Assembly (NCBI RefSeq): GCF_026626745.1
Contig: NZ_JAPNJW010000002.1
Coordinates: 5,046,151 to 5,110,150 of the forward strand
DNA length: 64,000 nt
DNA from: Nannocystis sp. RBIL2
GTDB taxonomy: Bacteria; Myxococcota_A; Polyangia; Nannocystales; Nannocystaceae
Reading direction: 5' to 3'
The position numbers were made by a program, and so were the translations under genes. The notes beneath the pieces were generated by a model. That model made no database searches. It saw only the letters and a list, made by a program, of their open reading frames with translations, and had not been told where the DNA came from. Below are positions 8,532 to 17,425 of the stretch, piece after piece; position 1 is the stretch's first letter; each line of letters starts with the position of its first letter.

Positions 8532-9719
8532 TCAAGCGACCGCGCGCGTCACCCGCCGACGCCGCCGCAGCTGCAACAGCAGCAGCAGCGCCCCCGCGCC
8601 GCCCGGCCCGCCGCTGCGGCAGCCGCACCCCGCGGGCTCGGTGCCGGTCCCGGGCGAGGTCGTCGCCTCGTCGCCGGTGCTCGAGCTGCTGGTGCTCGCG
8701 TCGCTGCCGGTGCTCGCCCCGGTCGTCGGCGCGTCCCCGCTCGAGCTGTCGCTGTCCCCGCAGGTCTCGTCGCCGTGCAGGAACGACCCGCTGTCGCTGC
8801 AACCACCGGTCGACGTGTCGGCCGGCGCGAGCACCGACAACAGCGACACCGGGTACGCCGAATAGGTGCGCTGCATCGGGTCGGTGATGTCGACGCGCAG
8901 GACCACGATGTCGGACGCGATCTCCGGCGGCGGCGAAAATGCCAGGGAGATCGCCTCGCCCGTCAGCGGCTCGCTGGCGAACTTCTGCCACTCGAGCGTG
9001 TCTGCCAGCGCCCAGTAACCGGTGAGCGTCGAGCCGGGCATCGCCCGCGCGCACCCCTCGAGCACGTACGATTCGCCGGGGAACACGAACGCGCCCTCCG
9101 GGTTGGTCAGCGCCGCCGCGGGCGGGGCCGAGGCCGGGTCGGCGTCGTCGACCACGTGCACCACCCCCGGGCGCCGCGACCAGCGGTTGAGCTCCGGCTC
9201 CCACGTATAGCCGTCGATGCGCCAGGCGCCCGCGGGCAGCCCCGTCGTGTCCCACACGACAGGCTTCATCGCCTCGACCTCGGTGATCGGCCGCCGCTCG
9301 TCGTCCGCGGTGATGCGGACAAAGCAATCCGCGTAGAGCGGGTTGGTCTCGAGGACATCGTCGTCCTCGATCAGCGCGGCGTCGATCATCTTCTGGGCCG
9401 CCCAATCGAGCCAGACATTGGCGTCGGTCCACGACAGCCACACCGGCGGCGGCGTCTGCGGGCTGTCGTCGCGGCAGAACGCGACGAATTGGTGGCGCCG
9501 GCTGGTCGGCAATTCGTCGGGGGTCAGCTCGGTGTCCGGGTAGGGGATCGCGTACTCGAATTGCAGCGTGCTCGACTGGCTGCGATCGATCACGGTCATG
9601 CACGCCACGCCGTCGGGCCAGACCACCGGCGTGCGCGGGTGACCGCCGTTGCCCGCGTGCGCGCGCCCCGGGAGCGCGAGGCCGGCGAACACGAGCGCGA
9701 CACGTACGAGAGCTCGCAC
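8532..9719 (-). CDS. Secreted protein with MYXO-CTERM-like tail, paralogue A
   Basis: A 395-residue protein with an N-terminal signal peptide (MRALVRVALVFAGLALPG, likely cleaved after AHA). Its globular region of about 290 residues includes WLSW and DITDPMQRTYSAYP and has no domain I recognise. The end is a Ser/Thr/Gly/Asp-rich linker, then CGCRSGG, a Gly/Ala/Leu hydrophobic stretch and RRRRR. That layout matches the MYXO-CTERM sorting signal, in which a Cys-containing motif, a membrane segment and basic residues direct cell-surface anchoring. It is clearly a paralogue of the next upstream gene, which begins 52 bp away on the same strand; the pair looks like a tandem duplication. Function unknown. 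Confidence 0.85.
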   Translation of the reverse strand: MRALVRVALVFAGLALPGRAHAGNGGHPRTPVVWPDGVACMTVIDRSQSSTLQFEYAIPYPDTELTPDELPTSRRHQFVAFCRDDSPQTPPPVWLSWTDANVWLDWAAQKMIDAALIEDDDVLETNPLYADCFVRITADDERRPITEVEAMKPVVWDTTGLPAGAWRIDGYTWEPELNRWSRRPGVVHVVDDADPASAPPAAALTNPEGAFVFPGESYVLEGCARAMPGSTLTGYWALADTLEWQKFASEPLTGEAISLAFSPPPEIASDIVVLRVDITDPMQRTYSAYPVSLLSVLAPADTSTGGCSDSGSFLHGDETCGDSDSSSGDAPTTGASTGSDASTSSSSTGDEATTSPGTGTEPAGCGCRSGGPGGAGALLLLLQLRRRRRVTRAVA

Positions 9720-9771
9720 GCCGGGAGTGTACTCCGACCTCGCCCGCGGCGCCGCGCGCGGCCGGGCCCGC

Positions 9772-11043
9772 TCACGCGCGCGAGGGTGCGAAAACCCCGC
9801 GTCGGCGCCGACGCAGCCCGAGCAGCACCAGCCCCGTCCACGCCCACGAGCCTGCCAGGCCGCCGCTGTGACAGCCGCAGCTGTCGCGCGTCGGCAGCTC
9901 CTCCGAGGTCGTCGACGCCGACTCGCCGGCGCCGTCGCTCGCGGCCTCGCCCCCCGTGGACGTCGCGTCCGGCCCCGTCGTGCTCGTCGGCGCCTGGCCG
10001 GTGGTGGTGCCCACGCCGGTGACGTCGCCGCTGCTGCTGGCCTCGCCGCAGCTCTCGTTGCCGATGAAGGCGTTGGTGTCGCTGCAGTCGTCGCCGGTGG
10101 TGGTCGTCTCGCCGCTGCCCGGCAGCACGACCACCAGCGCCTGCGGATAGGCCGAGAAGGTCCGCTGCATCGGGTCGGTGACGTCGACGCGCAGCGCCAC
10201 GGTCTCGACCAGCGCCTCCGGCGGCGGCTTGAACGGCAGCTCGAGCGTCTCGCCGTCGATCGGTACGCCCTCGGCGAACGGCTTCCAGTCGAGCGTGTCG
10301 GCGCCGGTCACCGCCCAGTACCCGCTCATCGTCGAGCCCGGCATCGCCCGCACGCAGCCCTGCAGCACCAGAGTGTCCTCGCCGAACAGGAAGTCCTCGG
10401 TGTTCGTCAGCGCGGCCGCGGGCGCGATCGCGGACAGGTCGGGCCCGTCGACCACGTGGATCACGCCGGGCCGCTTGCTCCAAATGTTGAACGCCGGCTC
10501 CCAGGTGTAGCCCTGCAGGATGTAGGGCCCGGGCGCCAGCTCGGTGGTGTCCCAGTCGAAGCCCTTGGCCGCCTCGTCGAAGGTGATCGGCCGCCGCTCG
10601 TCGTCGCCGGTGACGCGGAAGAAGCAATCCTTGTAGATGGAATGCGTCTCGAGCACGTCCTGGTCGGTCGCGTCCGCCTTGTCGGAGATCCCCGCGGCGT
10701 CGGCGATGTCGACGTCCTGCCACGACAGCCACACCGGCAGCGGCTCCTGCGGCGTGTGATTGCGACAGAACGCGACGAATTGGTGGCGACGGCTGTCGGC
10801 CACCTCGTCGGCGGTGACCATCGTGTCTTCCAGCGGGATCTCGTAGTCGAAGTGGACGATCGGACTCTGGCTGCGATCGATCACCGTCATGCACGCCGTG
10901 CCGTCCGGCCACTTCACCGGGGTGCGCTCGTGGATCCCGTTGCCCGCCCAGGCGAGCGCCGGCGTGAGCAGCACCGCCAGCACCGGCGACAGGAGCGACG
11001 GCAGGCCGGGGGTGCGGGGACGGACCGGGCGCATCACCGACAA
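9772..11043 (-). CDS. Secreted protein with MYXO-CTERM-like tail, paralogue B
   Basis: 423 residues, same plan as its downstream neighbour. It has a signal peptide ending near ALAWA, then a shared core with matching landmarks: GTACMTVIDRSQS against GVACMTVIDRSQS, SRRHQFVAFCR, DDERRPIT, RPGVIHVVD, RAMPGSTMSGYWA and VTDPMQRTFSAYP. It ends in a Thr/Ser/Gly linker, SCGCHSGG, a hydrophobic segment and RRRRR. The core is more alike than the linkers, as expected for a duplicated secreted domain under constraint. Probably anchored at the cell surface; molecular role unknown. Confidence 0.85.
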   Translation of the reverse strand: MSVMRPVRPRTPGLPSLLSPVLAVLLTPALAWAGNGIHERTPVKWPDGTACMTVIDRSQSPIVHFDYEIPLEDTMVTADEVADSRRHQFVAFCRNHTPQEPLPVWLSWQDVDIADAAGISDKADATDQDVLETHSIYKDCFFRVTGDDERRPITFDEAAKGFDWDTTELAPGPYILQGYTWEPAFNIWSKRPGVIHVVDGPDLSAIAPAAALTNTEDFLFGEDTLVLQGCVRAMPGSTMSGYWAVTGADTLDWKPFAEGVPIDGETLELPFKPPPEALVETVALRVDVTDPMQRTFSAYPQALVVVLPGSGETTTTGDDCSDTNAFIGNESCGEASSSGDVTGVGTTTGQAPTSTTGPDATSTGGEAASDGAGESASTTSEELPTRDSCGCHSGGLAGSWAWTGLVLLGLRRRRRGVFAPSRA

Positions 11044-11044
11044 T

Positions 11045-11245
11045 CTACTCCGGCGCCGGGCCCGCCGGAACCTCGCCGGCGACGAATCGACTGCAGCGCA
11101 GCACCGGCAGGCGCGGATACTTCGGCCAGCTCGGATCGCGGTCGTGCTCGGCGCAGCGCCAGAACGTCGACCCCTTGGCCGAATCGATGCGCCGCCCCGA
11201 CACGCAGCGCGCGCACAGGCCCGGCGCCGGTGAGACGGCCGTCAC
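11045..11245 (-). CDS. Small Cys-containing protein
   Basis: A 66-residue protein starting at GTG with a CARC pair near residues 11-14, then STFWRCAEHDRDPSWPKYP and a third and fourth Cys near WRC and LRC. The four-Cys pattern suggests a small zinc-ribbon-like fold. Short proteins of this shape are common in myxobacteria, but I cannot assign a function. The GTG start overlaps the stop of the upstream gene as GTGA, so the two are probably translationally coupled. Confidence 0.6.
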   Translation of the reverse strand: MTAVSPAPGLCARCVSGRRIDSAKGSTFWRCAEHDRDPSWPKYPRLPVLRCSRFVAGEVPAGPAPE

Positions 11246-11865
11246 GACCCGCCTCGCTCGGCGGGCGGCAGGATGAGCTGCTCTTCATGGGCGAGGATCC
11301 CGAGCCCCACCGCGAGGCGGGCCGCCAGCATCGTGCGCCCGCTGACTTGCCCGCGCCGCAGCGCCGACGCGCCGACGAGCAGGCCCACGCCCCAGGTCAG
11401 CAGCGCCGCCATCTGCGAGCCGCCCTGGAGCAGGGCGAAGCCGATGAGCCCGCTGGCGATCCAGATCAGCAGCACCATGCGGACCGCGCCCTGCACCGGC
11501 TCGCTGGCGTCCGCCGCCTGGCCGCCGACGCGCAGTTCGAACTCGCCCTCGACCACGCGCAGGCCGATCGCGTCGGGCCCGATCCGCAGGAACCGCAGCA
11601 TCGGCTTGAGGCTGCGCATCATCTCCTCCGCCCGCAGCACCGTGCGCCCGCGCAGCACGATCGCCCCGTCGGCCGGGTCGCGCTCCTGCAGCCCGCGGCG
11701 GAACCCCTCGGTGTAGAGGTCGATCGCCGTCTGCCCCGCCGGCAGCCCGGCCTCGCGCGCGGCCGCCACCTGCAGCGCGTGCTCGTCGCCGCGCCACGGC
11801 CGGTCCGCCCGCGCGAGCTGGCCTTTGGAACCTGCCTCATCGGACATGTCGTTCGATTCAGTCAT
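11242..11865 (-). CDS. Two-helix membrane protein downstream of coaD
   Basis: About 207 residues. A charged N-terminal half (LPAGQTAIDLYTEGF, then a beta-rich stretch around FLRIGPDAIGLRVVEG) is followed by two adjacent transmembrane segments (AVRMVLLIWIASGLIGFALL and MAALLTWGVGLLVGASAL), then a basic loop and a third weakly hydrophobic helix. Function unknown. I chose ATG at 11865, which has GAGAGGA 11 bp upstream. A GTG at 11889 would overlap the coaD stop, and ATG at 11847 is also possible. The start region lies inside a 14-bp repeat array, so the first residues are repeat-encoded. Confidence 0.65.
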   Translation of the reverse strand: MTESNDMSDEAGSKGQLARADRPWRGDEHALQVAAAREAGLPAGQTAIDLYTEGFRRGLQERDPADGAIVLRGRTVLRAEEMMRSLKPMLRFLRIGPDAIGLRVVEGEFELRVGGQAADASEPVQGAVRMVLLIWIASGLIGFALLQGGSQMAALLTWGVGLLVGASALRRGQVSGRTMLAARLAVGLGILAHEEQLILPPAERGGS

Positions 11866-11886
11866 GATCGGACATGTCCTCTCATT
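11831..11886. repeat. 14-bp phased repeat array (site 2)
   Basis: Four units in exact 14-bp phase: CCTGCCTCATCGGA, CATGTCGTTCGATT, CAGTCATGATCGGA and CATGTCCTCTCATT. The array spans the coaD stop codon (11882-11884) and the start of the next gene, so both ends of neighbouring genes use repeat sequence. Confidence 0.7.
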
Positions 11887-12406
11887 CACCTCGCATGCGC
11901 CGCTGCATCGCCGCGGCCACCGGGCCGGGCACGTAGCGGGCGAAGTCGCCGCCGTGGCCGGCGATCTCGCGGACCAGCGAGCTCGAGACGAACTGGTGGG
12001 CCGGGCCGGGGATGAGGAACACGGTCTCGACGGCCGGCTGGAGGTCGCGGTTGGCGGAGGCGATCTGGAACTCGGGCTCGAAGTCGCCGTGGGCGCGGAG
12101 GCCGCGGACGATCACGCGCGCGCCCTGCTGCATACAGAAGTCGATCATCAGGCCGTCGAACTTGGCGGGCCGGGCGCGCGGCAGGTGGGCGATGCACTCG
12201 CCGATCAGGGCCACGCGCTCGTCGACGCTGAAGTAGCCGGTCTTGGTCGGGTGGCGCCCGACCGCGACGATCACCTGGTCGAACAGTCGCAGCGCGCGCT
12301 CGACGATCTCGACGTGTCCGCTGGTGATCGGGTCGAACGAGCCGGGGTACACGGCCGTGAGCGGGCGCGAGAGTTCGGTCGACGAGCCGGGTTCGGTGGC
12401 AGACAC
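11882..12406 (-). CDS. coaD: Phosphopantetheine adenylyltransferase
   Basis: Nucleotidyltransferase that joins ATP and 4'-phosphopantetheine to make dephospho-CoA, the fourth step of CoA synthesis. The conserved opening TAVYPGSFDPITSGH carries the TxGH nucleotide-binding motif (about 28-31), and FVSSSLVREIAGHGGD (139-154) is the ISSTxVR-type motif. With the GTG start at 12406 the protein has 174 residues; family members have about 160, so the first 10-14 residues (VSATEPGSSTELSRP) may be an extension or the true start may be later. The longer open frame upstream is the antisense of a lipoprotein gene. It heads an operon with the membrane protein and the small Cys protein. Confidence 0.95.
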   Translation of the reverse strand: MSATEPGSSTELSRPLTAVYPGSFDPITSGHVEIVERALRLFDQVIVAVGRHPTKTGYFSVDERVALIGECIAHLPRARPAKFDGLMIDFCMQQGARVIVRGLRAHGDFEPEFQIASANRDLQPAVETVFLIPGPAHQFVSSSLVREIAGHGGDFARYVPGPVAAAMQRRMRGE

Positions 12407-12427
12407 CGGCGCAGTATACTCCGCCGC

Positions 12428-13282
12428 ATGCTCCGCCCCGCCGTCCTCGTCGCCGCCGCCCTGTTCGCCGCTTGCGGCGGCACGCCGACCCCGCCGCCGC
12501 CGACCCGGGTCGAGGTTTCGTCGCACCCGGCGGAGCACCAGCCGCCCGCCCGCGACGCCCACAACCCGTTCCGCCGGGCCGATCGCGACCCGCCGCCGCC
12601 GCGCTCCGAGCCGCAGCTCCCGCCCGCCGAGCTCGACAAGGCCCTCGCCGCCGCCGCCGCCGCCCGCGCCGCCGGCAACGACGTCGAGGTCACCCAGGCC
12701 CTGCTCCCCTGCGCCAACAAGATCCCCAAGAGCACCCGCTGCGAGGGCGAGCTGGCGCTGGTGCTCGCCAAGTCGCCCGGGCACAAGGCCGAGTCCGACT
12801 ACTACCTCAAGCACGCGATCGCCGACGACGACCCGGGCGCCGACGCCGACTTCTACGGCCGGCTGGCCGAGGCCCTGCGGATCGCGCCGATGCTGCCCGA
12901 GGCGGCCGTCGCGCTGCAGCGGCGCATCGCTCGCCTGCCCGAGCCGACCGCCGCCGACTGGGCCGCCCTGTCGGAGGTGCTGCAGGGCGTGCCGCGGCGC
13001 GAGGCCGAGGCGGCCGAAGCGCTGCAGCGGGCCTTCGAGCGCGACCCGAGCCAGCTCAAGTACCTGCGCGACGCCGGCGAGCTGCTGTCGCAGGTCCCGG
13101 GGCGAGGTGCGGAAGCGCTCGTCATCCTCGAGCGCTACCGCGAGTCGATCCGCACCACCGAGCCCGAGGCCTTGCCGGCGCTGGACCGCCGGATCGCGCA
13201 AGTGCGCGCGGAGACCGGGCAGCCCGCGGCGAGTACGGCGCCTGCGCAGGGCAAGAGTGCGAAGCCAGGCACCCCGAAGTAA
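12428..13282 (+). CDS. Lipoprotein with TPR-like helical repeats
   Basis: 284 residues. A short signal peptide (MLRPAVLVAAALFAAC) ends in a lipobox with Cys at residue 16, followed by a Pro-rich linker. The remainder is Ala/Leu/Glu-rich and made of paired helices with spacing like tetratricopeptide repeats (EAAVALQRRIARLP, AEAAEALQRAFERDP, GAEALVILERYRES). Probably tethered to a membrane facing the periplasm and acting as a scaffold; no specific partner can be named. It is divergent from coaD with only 21 bp between start codons, so their promoters must overlap. Confidence 0.75.
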   Translation: MLRPAVLVAAALFAACGGTPTPPPPTRVEVSSHPAEHQPPARDAHNPFRRADRDPPPPRSEPQLPPAELDKALAAAAAARAAGNDVEVTQALLPCANKIPKSTRCEGELALVLAKSPGHKAESDYYLKHAIADDDPGADADFYGRLAEALRIAPMLPEAAVALQRRIARLPEPTAADWAALSEVLQGVPRREAEAAEALQRAFERDPSQLKYLRDAGELLSQVPGRGAEALVILERYRESIRTTEPEALPALDRRIAQVRAETGQPAASTAPAQGKSAKPGTPK

Positions 13283-13345
13283 TCGCCGCCAATCGCGGCA
13301 GCGGCCCCGCGGGAAGGCGCCTAGTTTGACCAGTCACCGCGCGAT

Positions 13346-16300
13346 GTGCGACCCTTGAGCGCCCCCGTGGACAATAAGCGCAACGGTTCCGGTCCTCCTC
13401 CGCCGCCGCGGAACGGGGGTCATCAGCCTCCGCCTCCGGGCCGACCGGCGACGTTTCAGTTCACCGACGACGACGACGAGCCGCCGCCCCGTCCGCAAGA
13501 GCCGGGGGAGAACTTCCCCGAGCTCGCGGCCGACCTCGTCGACGACAGCGCGCCCGAGGACGGCGACAGCCTCGATTCCGGCCTGATCGAGGACGAGCGC
13601 CCCGCTCCGCCGCCGCCCTCGCCGATGCGTGAACGCCGCGGCGCGTTCCTCGACGACGGCGAGCTCGCGCTCCCGCCCGGCCTCTCGCAGGTCGTCCGCA
13701 GCCAGGCCAGCCGCTTCCCGTTCCGCGACGTCGTCGACGACGACGACGCCGAGCTCGGGGCCGCCTTGACCCCCGCCGACGACGAGCCCGCGCCGCCGTG
13801 GGCCGACGACGACGACGACGACGCGCCCACCACCGCCATGCCGGTGCGCGGGACGGCCAGCACCAGCTGGCCCCAAGCACATGGCCCCAAGGCCAGCCCC
13901 GTGCGCGACGACGCCGACGACGACTTCGACGCTCCGTCGCGGCGGGTCGTCGACAGCATGGTCGCGGCCCAGCGCCGGTCCGCGGCCGAAGAAGAGGACG
14001 ACTTCGGCGATCTCAACGAGCCGTCGCGGGCCTTCCCGGCCCGGCACAGGCAGGCCACGCCGCCGGTCGAGCCCGACGCGCCGACGATCAAGCGCCGGGT
14101 CGACTCCGCGGCCGTGGGCGCCGCGATCGACCGCTCCGGCCTCGCGCCGGTCCTCGAGGTCACGCTCCACCACGTCGACGACGAGCCCTTGCCGCCGCCG
14201 CCGATGGCCGCGCTGGGCGGCAGGGACCTGCCGCCGCTGATCGCCACCGGCTCGGCCCAGAGCGGCGTCGGCTTCGCCCGCGCCGAGGTCGCCGCGGGCC
14301 TCTCCGACGAGCCGGCCCCGCCGCCGGAGGAGACCGAAGTCGACCAGCCGCTGTCCGCCCTGGCTGTCTCTCAGGACAGGCCGCGCACCACGCCGATCCG
14401 CGTCAGCGACATCGACGACGACGACGACCTGGGCGACCCCGGCGACAGCATGTTGGCCGCCCCGGTCAAGCTGGCGCCGCCGCCCAGCGAGCCGCTCGGC
14501 GAGCCGTTCCCGCTCGACCTGTGGAGCGACTCCGACGAGCTGATCGGCCGCGACATCGAGCGCTGGCGCCTGATAAGGCCGCTGACCCGCGGCATCACCA
14601 CCCGCGTCTACGCGGCCGTCGACGAGCAGAGCGGCCGCCACGTGGCGATCCGCGTGCTCGGCCCGGACCACTCGCCGGCCGGTCGCCGCGGCCGCCAGTT
14701 CCTCTACGAGGCGCAGCAGCTGATCAAGCTGCGCCACGAGTCGCTGGTCGAGGTCATCGACGCCGGCATCACCACCGACCACCTCACCTACTACGTGATG
14801 GAGCAGGTCGAGGGCGACTCGCTGAGCGCCGTGCTGCGGGCCGAGGGCCCGTTGCCGTGGCAGCAGGTGGCGATCCTGGTCACCCAGATCTGCGAGGCCC
14901 TGATCGTCGCCGCCGACCGCGGCATCGTCGCCACCGATCTCAACCTCGGCACCGTGATCCGCCTGCACGCCGGCGACGACGAGGCCCGCCGGCGCCAGCC
15001 GATCAAGGTGCTCGGCGTCGGCATCGCCCCGGTCGCCAGCATCTACCGCTCGCTCGACGGCAACCTCGTCGAGTCCAAGGGCACCCCGCCGGGCCAGGCC
15101 GAGTACATGGCCCCCGAGCTGGCCAGCGGCGGCTTCCCGGGCGAGAGCACCTCGGTCTACGCCCTCGGCGTGATGATGTACGAGCTGCTGACCGGTCGGA
15201 CCCCGTTCCGCGGCGACAGCTTCCTCTCGATCATCAAGAAGCAGATGTACGACGAGCCGAACGCGCCGCGGCTGCTCGTCCCGCAGCAGGAGATCGCCGA
15301 GCCGTTCGAGGAGGTGGTCCTGCAGGCCCTGGCCAAGGACCCGTCGAAGCGCTTCGGCACCGTCCGCGAGCTGCACGAGGCCGTGCTGGCCGCGCGCGCC
15401 CGCGAGGGCGAGCTGCGCCGCGCCACCGCGATCCTCGCCCTCGACCCGACCTTCTGGGACGAGGAGGCCGCGCGCAACGCCGAGCCGCAGGCCCAGGCCG
15501 AGCCGCAGCCGCTGGCGACCTTCACCGCCGACCTGCGCCAGCGCAACCCGGCGCTCGCCCACGCCGTGCTCGACACCCCCCCGCCGCCCGCAGCGCGGCC
15601 GGTCCGCAGCACCCCCGTGCCGCAGCCGCGGGTCTCCGCGCCCTCCGAGCCGCGCGCCATCCCGATCGCCCCCCAGGTGCGCAACGCCGTCCCGTCCGGG
15701 AGCATCGGCTCGTCGTCGCGGCCCGAGCCGAGCATGATCCTCTCGCACCTGGCGCCGCCGATCCGCGCGCCCGAGCCGGTCCTGCCGCGGCCCAAGACGG
15801 CCCCCTTGCCGGTCATCGTCGTCGCCCCGCCGACGGCCGCCGTGCCGGCCACCAACTTCGTCCGCAACGTCAGCATCGCCGTCATCCTCGGCGCCGCGCT
15901 GCTGTTCCTGGTCATCCTCGTCTCGCGGCGTCAGGGCCCCGCGCCCGCGCGCAAGGACGACCCGGTGGCCGAGGCCCCGCGGCGCGCCAAGGAGAAGGAC
16001 GCCCCGCGCCCGAAGAAGCCGACGCGAGAGTCCCGCAAGCAGACCGCCGACGAGCCCGAGCCGATCGTCGTCGGCGCCAACGACGTGGCGCCTCAACCTG
16101 TCCCCGAGGCCATCCCGCCGCAACCTGTCCCCGAGGCCATCCCGCAGCCGCCTCAACCGACAGTGGTCGCGCCCCAGCCCGAGCCCCCGCCCGCCAAGGT
16201 CGAGCCGGTGCCCGAGCCCCCGCCCGCCAAGGTCGAGCCGCCTCCGCCCGCCAAGGCCGAGCCGCCCCCGCCCGCCAAGGCCGAGCCCGTCAAGGCCGAG

Positions 16301-16609
16301 CCCAAGGCCAAGCCCAAGCCCAAGGCGCCCGACAGCGACCTGCCCCTGCGCATCGAACCGATCCGCCTGAAGTCCTACTTCACGGCGATGGAGCCGCGCC
16401 TGGTCAAGGCCTGCGCGAGCAGCCCCGGCTCGGCCGGCGCCCGCGTGTCCGTCAAGATCACCGTCGACGTCCACGGCAACGTCAAGGCCGCCGCCCAGGA
16501 CAGGTTCAAGGGCACCCCGCTCGGCAACTGCGCCGAGAACTTCGTCGAGACCAGCCGCTTCAACGAGTCCCAACAAGGCGGCTCGCGCCTCCACATCTTC
16601 GCGTTCTAA
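13346..16609 (+). CDS. Membrane pseudokinase with TonB/AgmX-like C-terminal domain
   Basis: 1,087 residues. About 1-390 is a disordered Pro/Asp-rich cytoplasmic region. About 405-700 has a Ser/Thr kinase fold, recognisable from HVAIRVL, YMAPEL and YALGVMMYELLTGRTPF. Every key catalytic site is altered: the VAIK Lys is Arg (R436), HRDLKxxN reads VATDLNLGT (528-536), DFG reads GVG (557-559), and the F-helix Asp is Ser. It is therefore a predicted pseudokinase. A single transmembrane helix lies near 841-860, then a long Lys/Pro/Glu repeat region built from PPPAKVEP-type units. The end (about 1000-1087) resembles the periplasmic energy-transducing domain of TonB/AgmX-type proteins (VSVKITVDVHGNVK). 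Start is GTG 13346; GTG 13367 is an alternative. The stop overlaps the convergent AbiEii remnant. Confidence 0.8.
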   Translation: MRPLSAPVDNKRNGSGPPPPPRNGGHQPPPPGRPATFQFTDDDDEPPPRPQEPGENFPELAADLVDDSAPEDGDSLDSGLIEDERPAPPPPSPMRERRGAFLDDGELALPPGLSQVVRSQASRFPFRDVVDDDDAELGAALTPADDEPAPPWADDDDDDAPTTAMPVRGTASTSWPQAHGPKASPVRDDADDDFDAPSRRVVDSMVAAQRRSAAEEEDDFGDLNEPSRAFPARHRQATPPVEPDAPTIKRRVDSAAVGAAIDRSGLAPVLEVTLHHVDDEPLPPPPMAALGGRDLPPLIATGSAQSGVGFARAEVAAGLSDEPAPPPEETEVDQPLSALAVSQDRPRTTPIRVSDIDDDDDLGDPGDSMLAAPVKLAPPPSEPLGEPFPLDLWSDSDELIGRDIERWRLIRPLTRGITTRVYAAVDEQSGRHVAIRVLGPDHSPAGRRGRQFLYEAQQLIKLRHESLVEVIDAGITTDHLTYYVMEQVEGDSLSAVLRAEGPLPWQQVAILVTQICEALIVAADRGIVATDLNLGTVIRLHAGDDEARRRQPIKVLGVGIAPVASIYRSLDGNLVESKGTPPGQAEYMAPELASGGFPGESTSVYALGVMMYELLTGRTPFRGDSFLSIIKKQMYDEPNAPRLLVPQQEIAEPFEEVVLQALAKDPSKRFGTVRELHEAVLAARAREGELRRATAILALDPTFWDEEAARNAEPQAQAEPQPLATFTADLRQRNPALAHAVLDTPPPPAARPVRSTPVPQPRVSAPSEPRAIPIAPQVRNAVPSGSIGSSSRPEPSMILSHLAPPIRAPEPVLPRPKTAPLPVIVVAPPTAAVPATNFVRNVSIAVILGAALLFLVILVSRRQGPAPARKDDPVAEAPRRAKEKDAPRPKKPTRESRKQTADEPEPIVVGANDVAPQPVPEAIPPQPVPEAIPQPPQPTVVAPQPEPPPAKVEPVPEPPPAKVEPPPPAKAEPPPPAKAEPVKAEPKAKPKPKAPDSDLPLRIEPIRLKSYFTAMEPRLVKACASSPGSAGARVSVKITVDVHGNVKAAAQDRFKGTPLGNCAENFVETSRFNESQQGGSRLHIFAF

Positions 16610-17425
16610 CGGGTCGCAGCCAGCCACGCCCACGCGGCCGGGTCCCACTCGGCCGCCGCGTCGTCACCCAGCGCCGGCTCGACGAACGCTCTCGCGGCGC
16701 TCGTCACCTCGGCGAGCGTCGCCCACGGCAGGTCGTGCTCGCGCGCCATTCGGGCGTACGGCCCTTCCCACGCGCCCGGCGGATCGGGAAACTCCGCGGG
16801 CAGCGGGTGCGTGCGCCGAAACGAGAACGTCAGCTCGAATGCTGCGCGCACGCGGGCGCCGGCGAGAGCTCGCACGCTCGCCAGGTCGGAGAGGTCCTTG
16901 ACCCGCGAGTTCATGCGCGCGCGGGGCAACGAATACACGTGGAGCTTCTCGGCAATGTGCGTCTCGAGCGGATAGACCCGGACGCTCGCCGGCGGCACAC
17001 CGATGAAGTCGAGTGCATTCGACCCCACGATCACCTCGGGCTCGCCGAAGATCGGCTCACCGAAGCCGACATCGAGCCCGAAGGGATCTCCGAACCGTTG
17101 GCCCGCCAGGCTGCATTCGACTTTAAACCGTCTGCCACCATGAATCGCGCCGTCGTTGTCGATCCAGCAAGTCTTCGGGGCTCCCCATCCACCGCAGATC
17201 GACGTCCCTCGTCGCCCGCGCTCGCGTGATTCGCAGCTCCAGCGACACGCCGCCCTTCACCGTCACGGCGGTCGGAAACGCGGCGAAGACACGCGCCAGG
17301 AACCGCTCGAACACCAGCCGTTGGCGCCGTCTCGTCAGCGGATTCCTCGCTGTCGCCGCTGCCCGCAGCCGCATGTCCAGCGCCTGCTTGAACGCCAGAG
17401 GGGAATCGTACTGCTTGACGTTCAT
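16606..17425 (-). pseudogene. AbiEii-type nucleotidyltransferase toxin, disrupted
   Basis: The N-terminal half begins at ATG 17425 (MNVKQYDSPLAFKQAL) and carries the nucleotidyltransferase signature KGGVSLELR ... TRDVDLRW, but stops at 17123. The C-terminal half is in another frame: NDGAIHGGRRFKVEC, then FGDPFGLDVGFGEP, SNALDFIGVPPASV, HIAEKLHVY and KDLSDLA, running to 16606. Family members carry some 25-30 further residues between GSPEDLLDR and the GGRRF motif, so a small internal deletion that also shifted the frame best explains the break. AbiEii proteins are the toxins of type IV toxin-antitoxin/abortive-infection loci. This copy should be inactive unless frameshifting occurs. Confidence 0.8.

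Noticed and set aside
16082..16150. Tandem 27-bp repeat containing CCTGTCCCCGAGGC as a 14-bp repeat array
   Set aside because: The step is 27 bp (nine codons) and encodes a repeated QPVPEAIP peptide; this is a protein repeat, not a phased 14-bp array.
13334..16648. Long minus-strand open frame of 1,104 residues opposite the pseudokinase
   Set aside because: Its translation is almost all Arg, Gly, Leu, Asp and Val with no domain; it is an antisense effect of GC-rich codon bias over a clear real gene.
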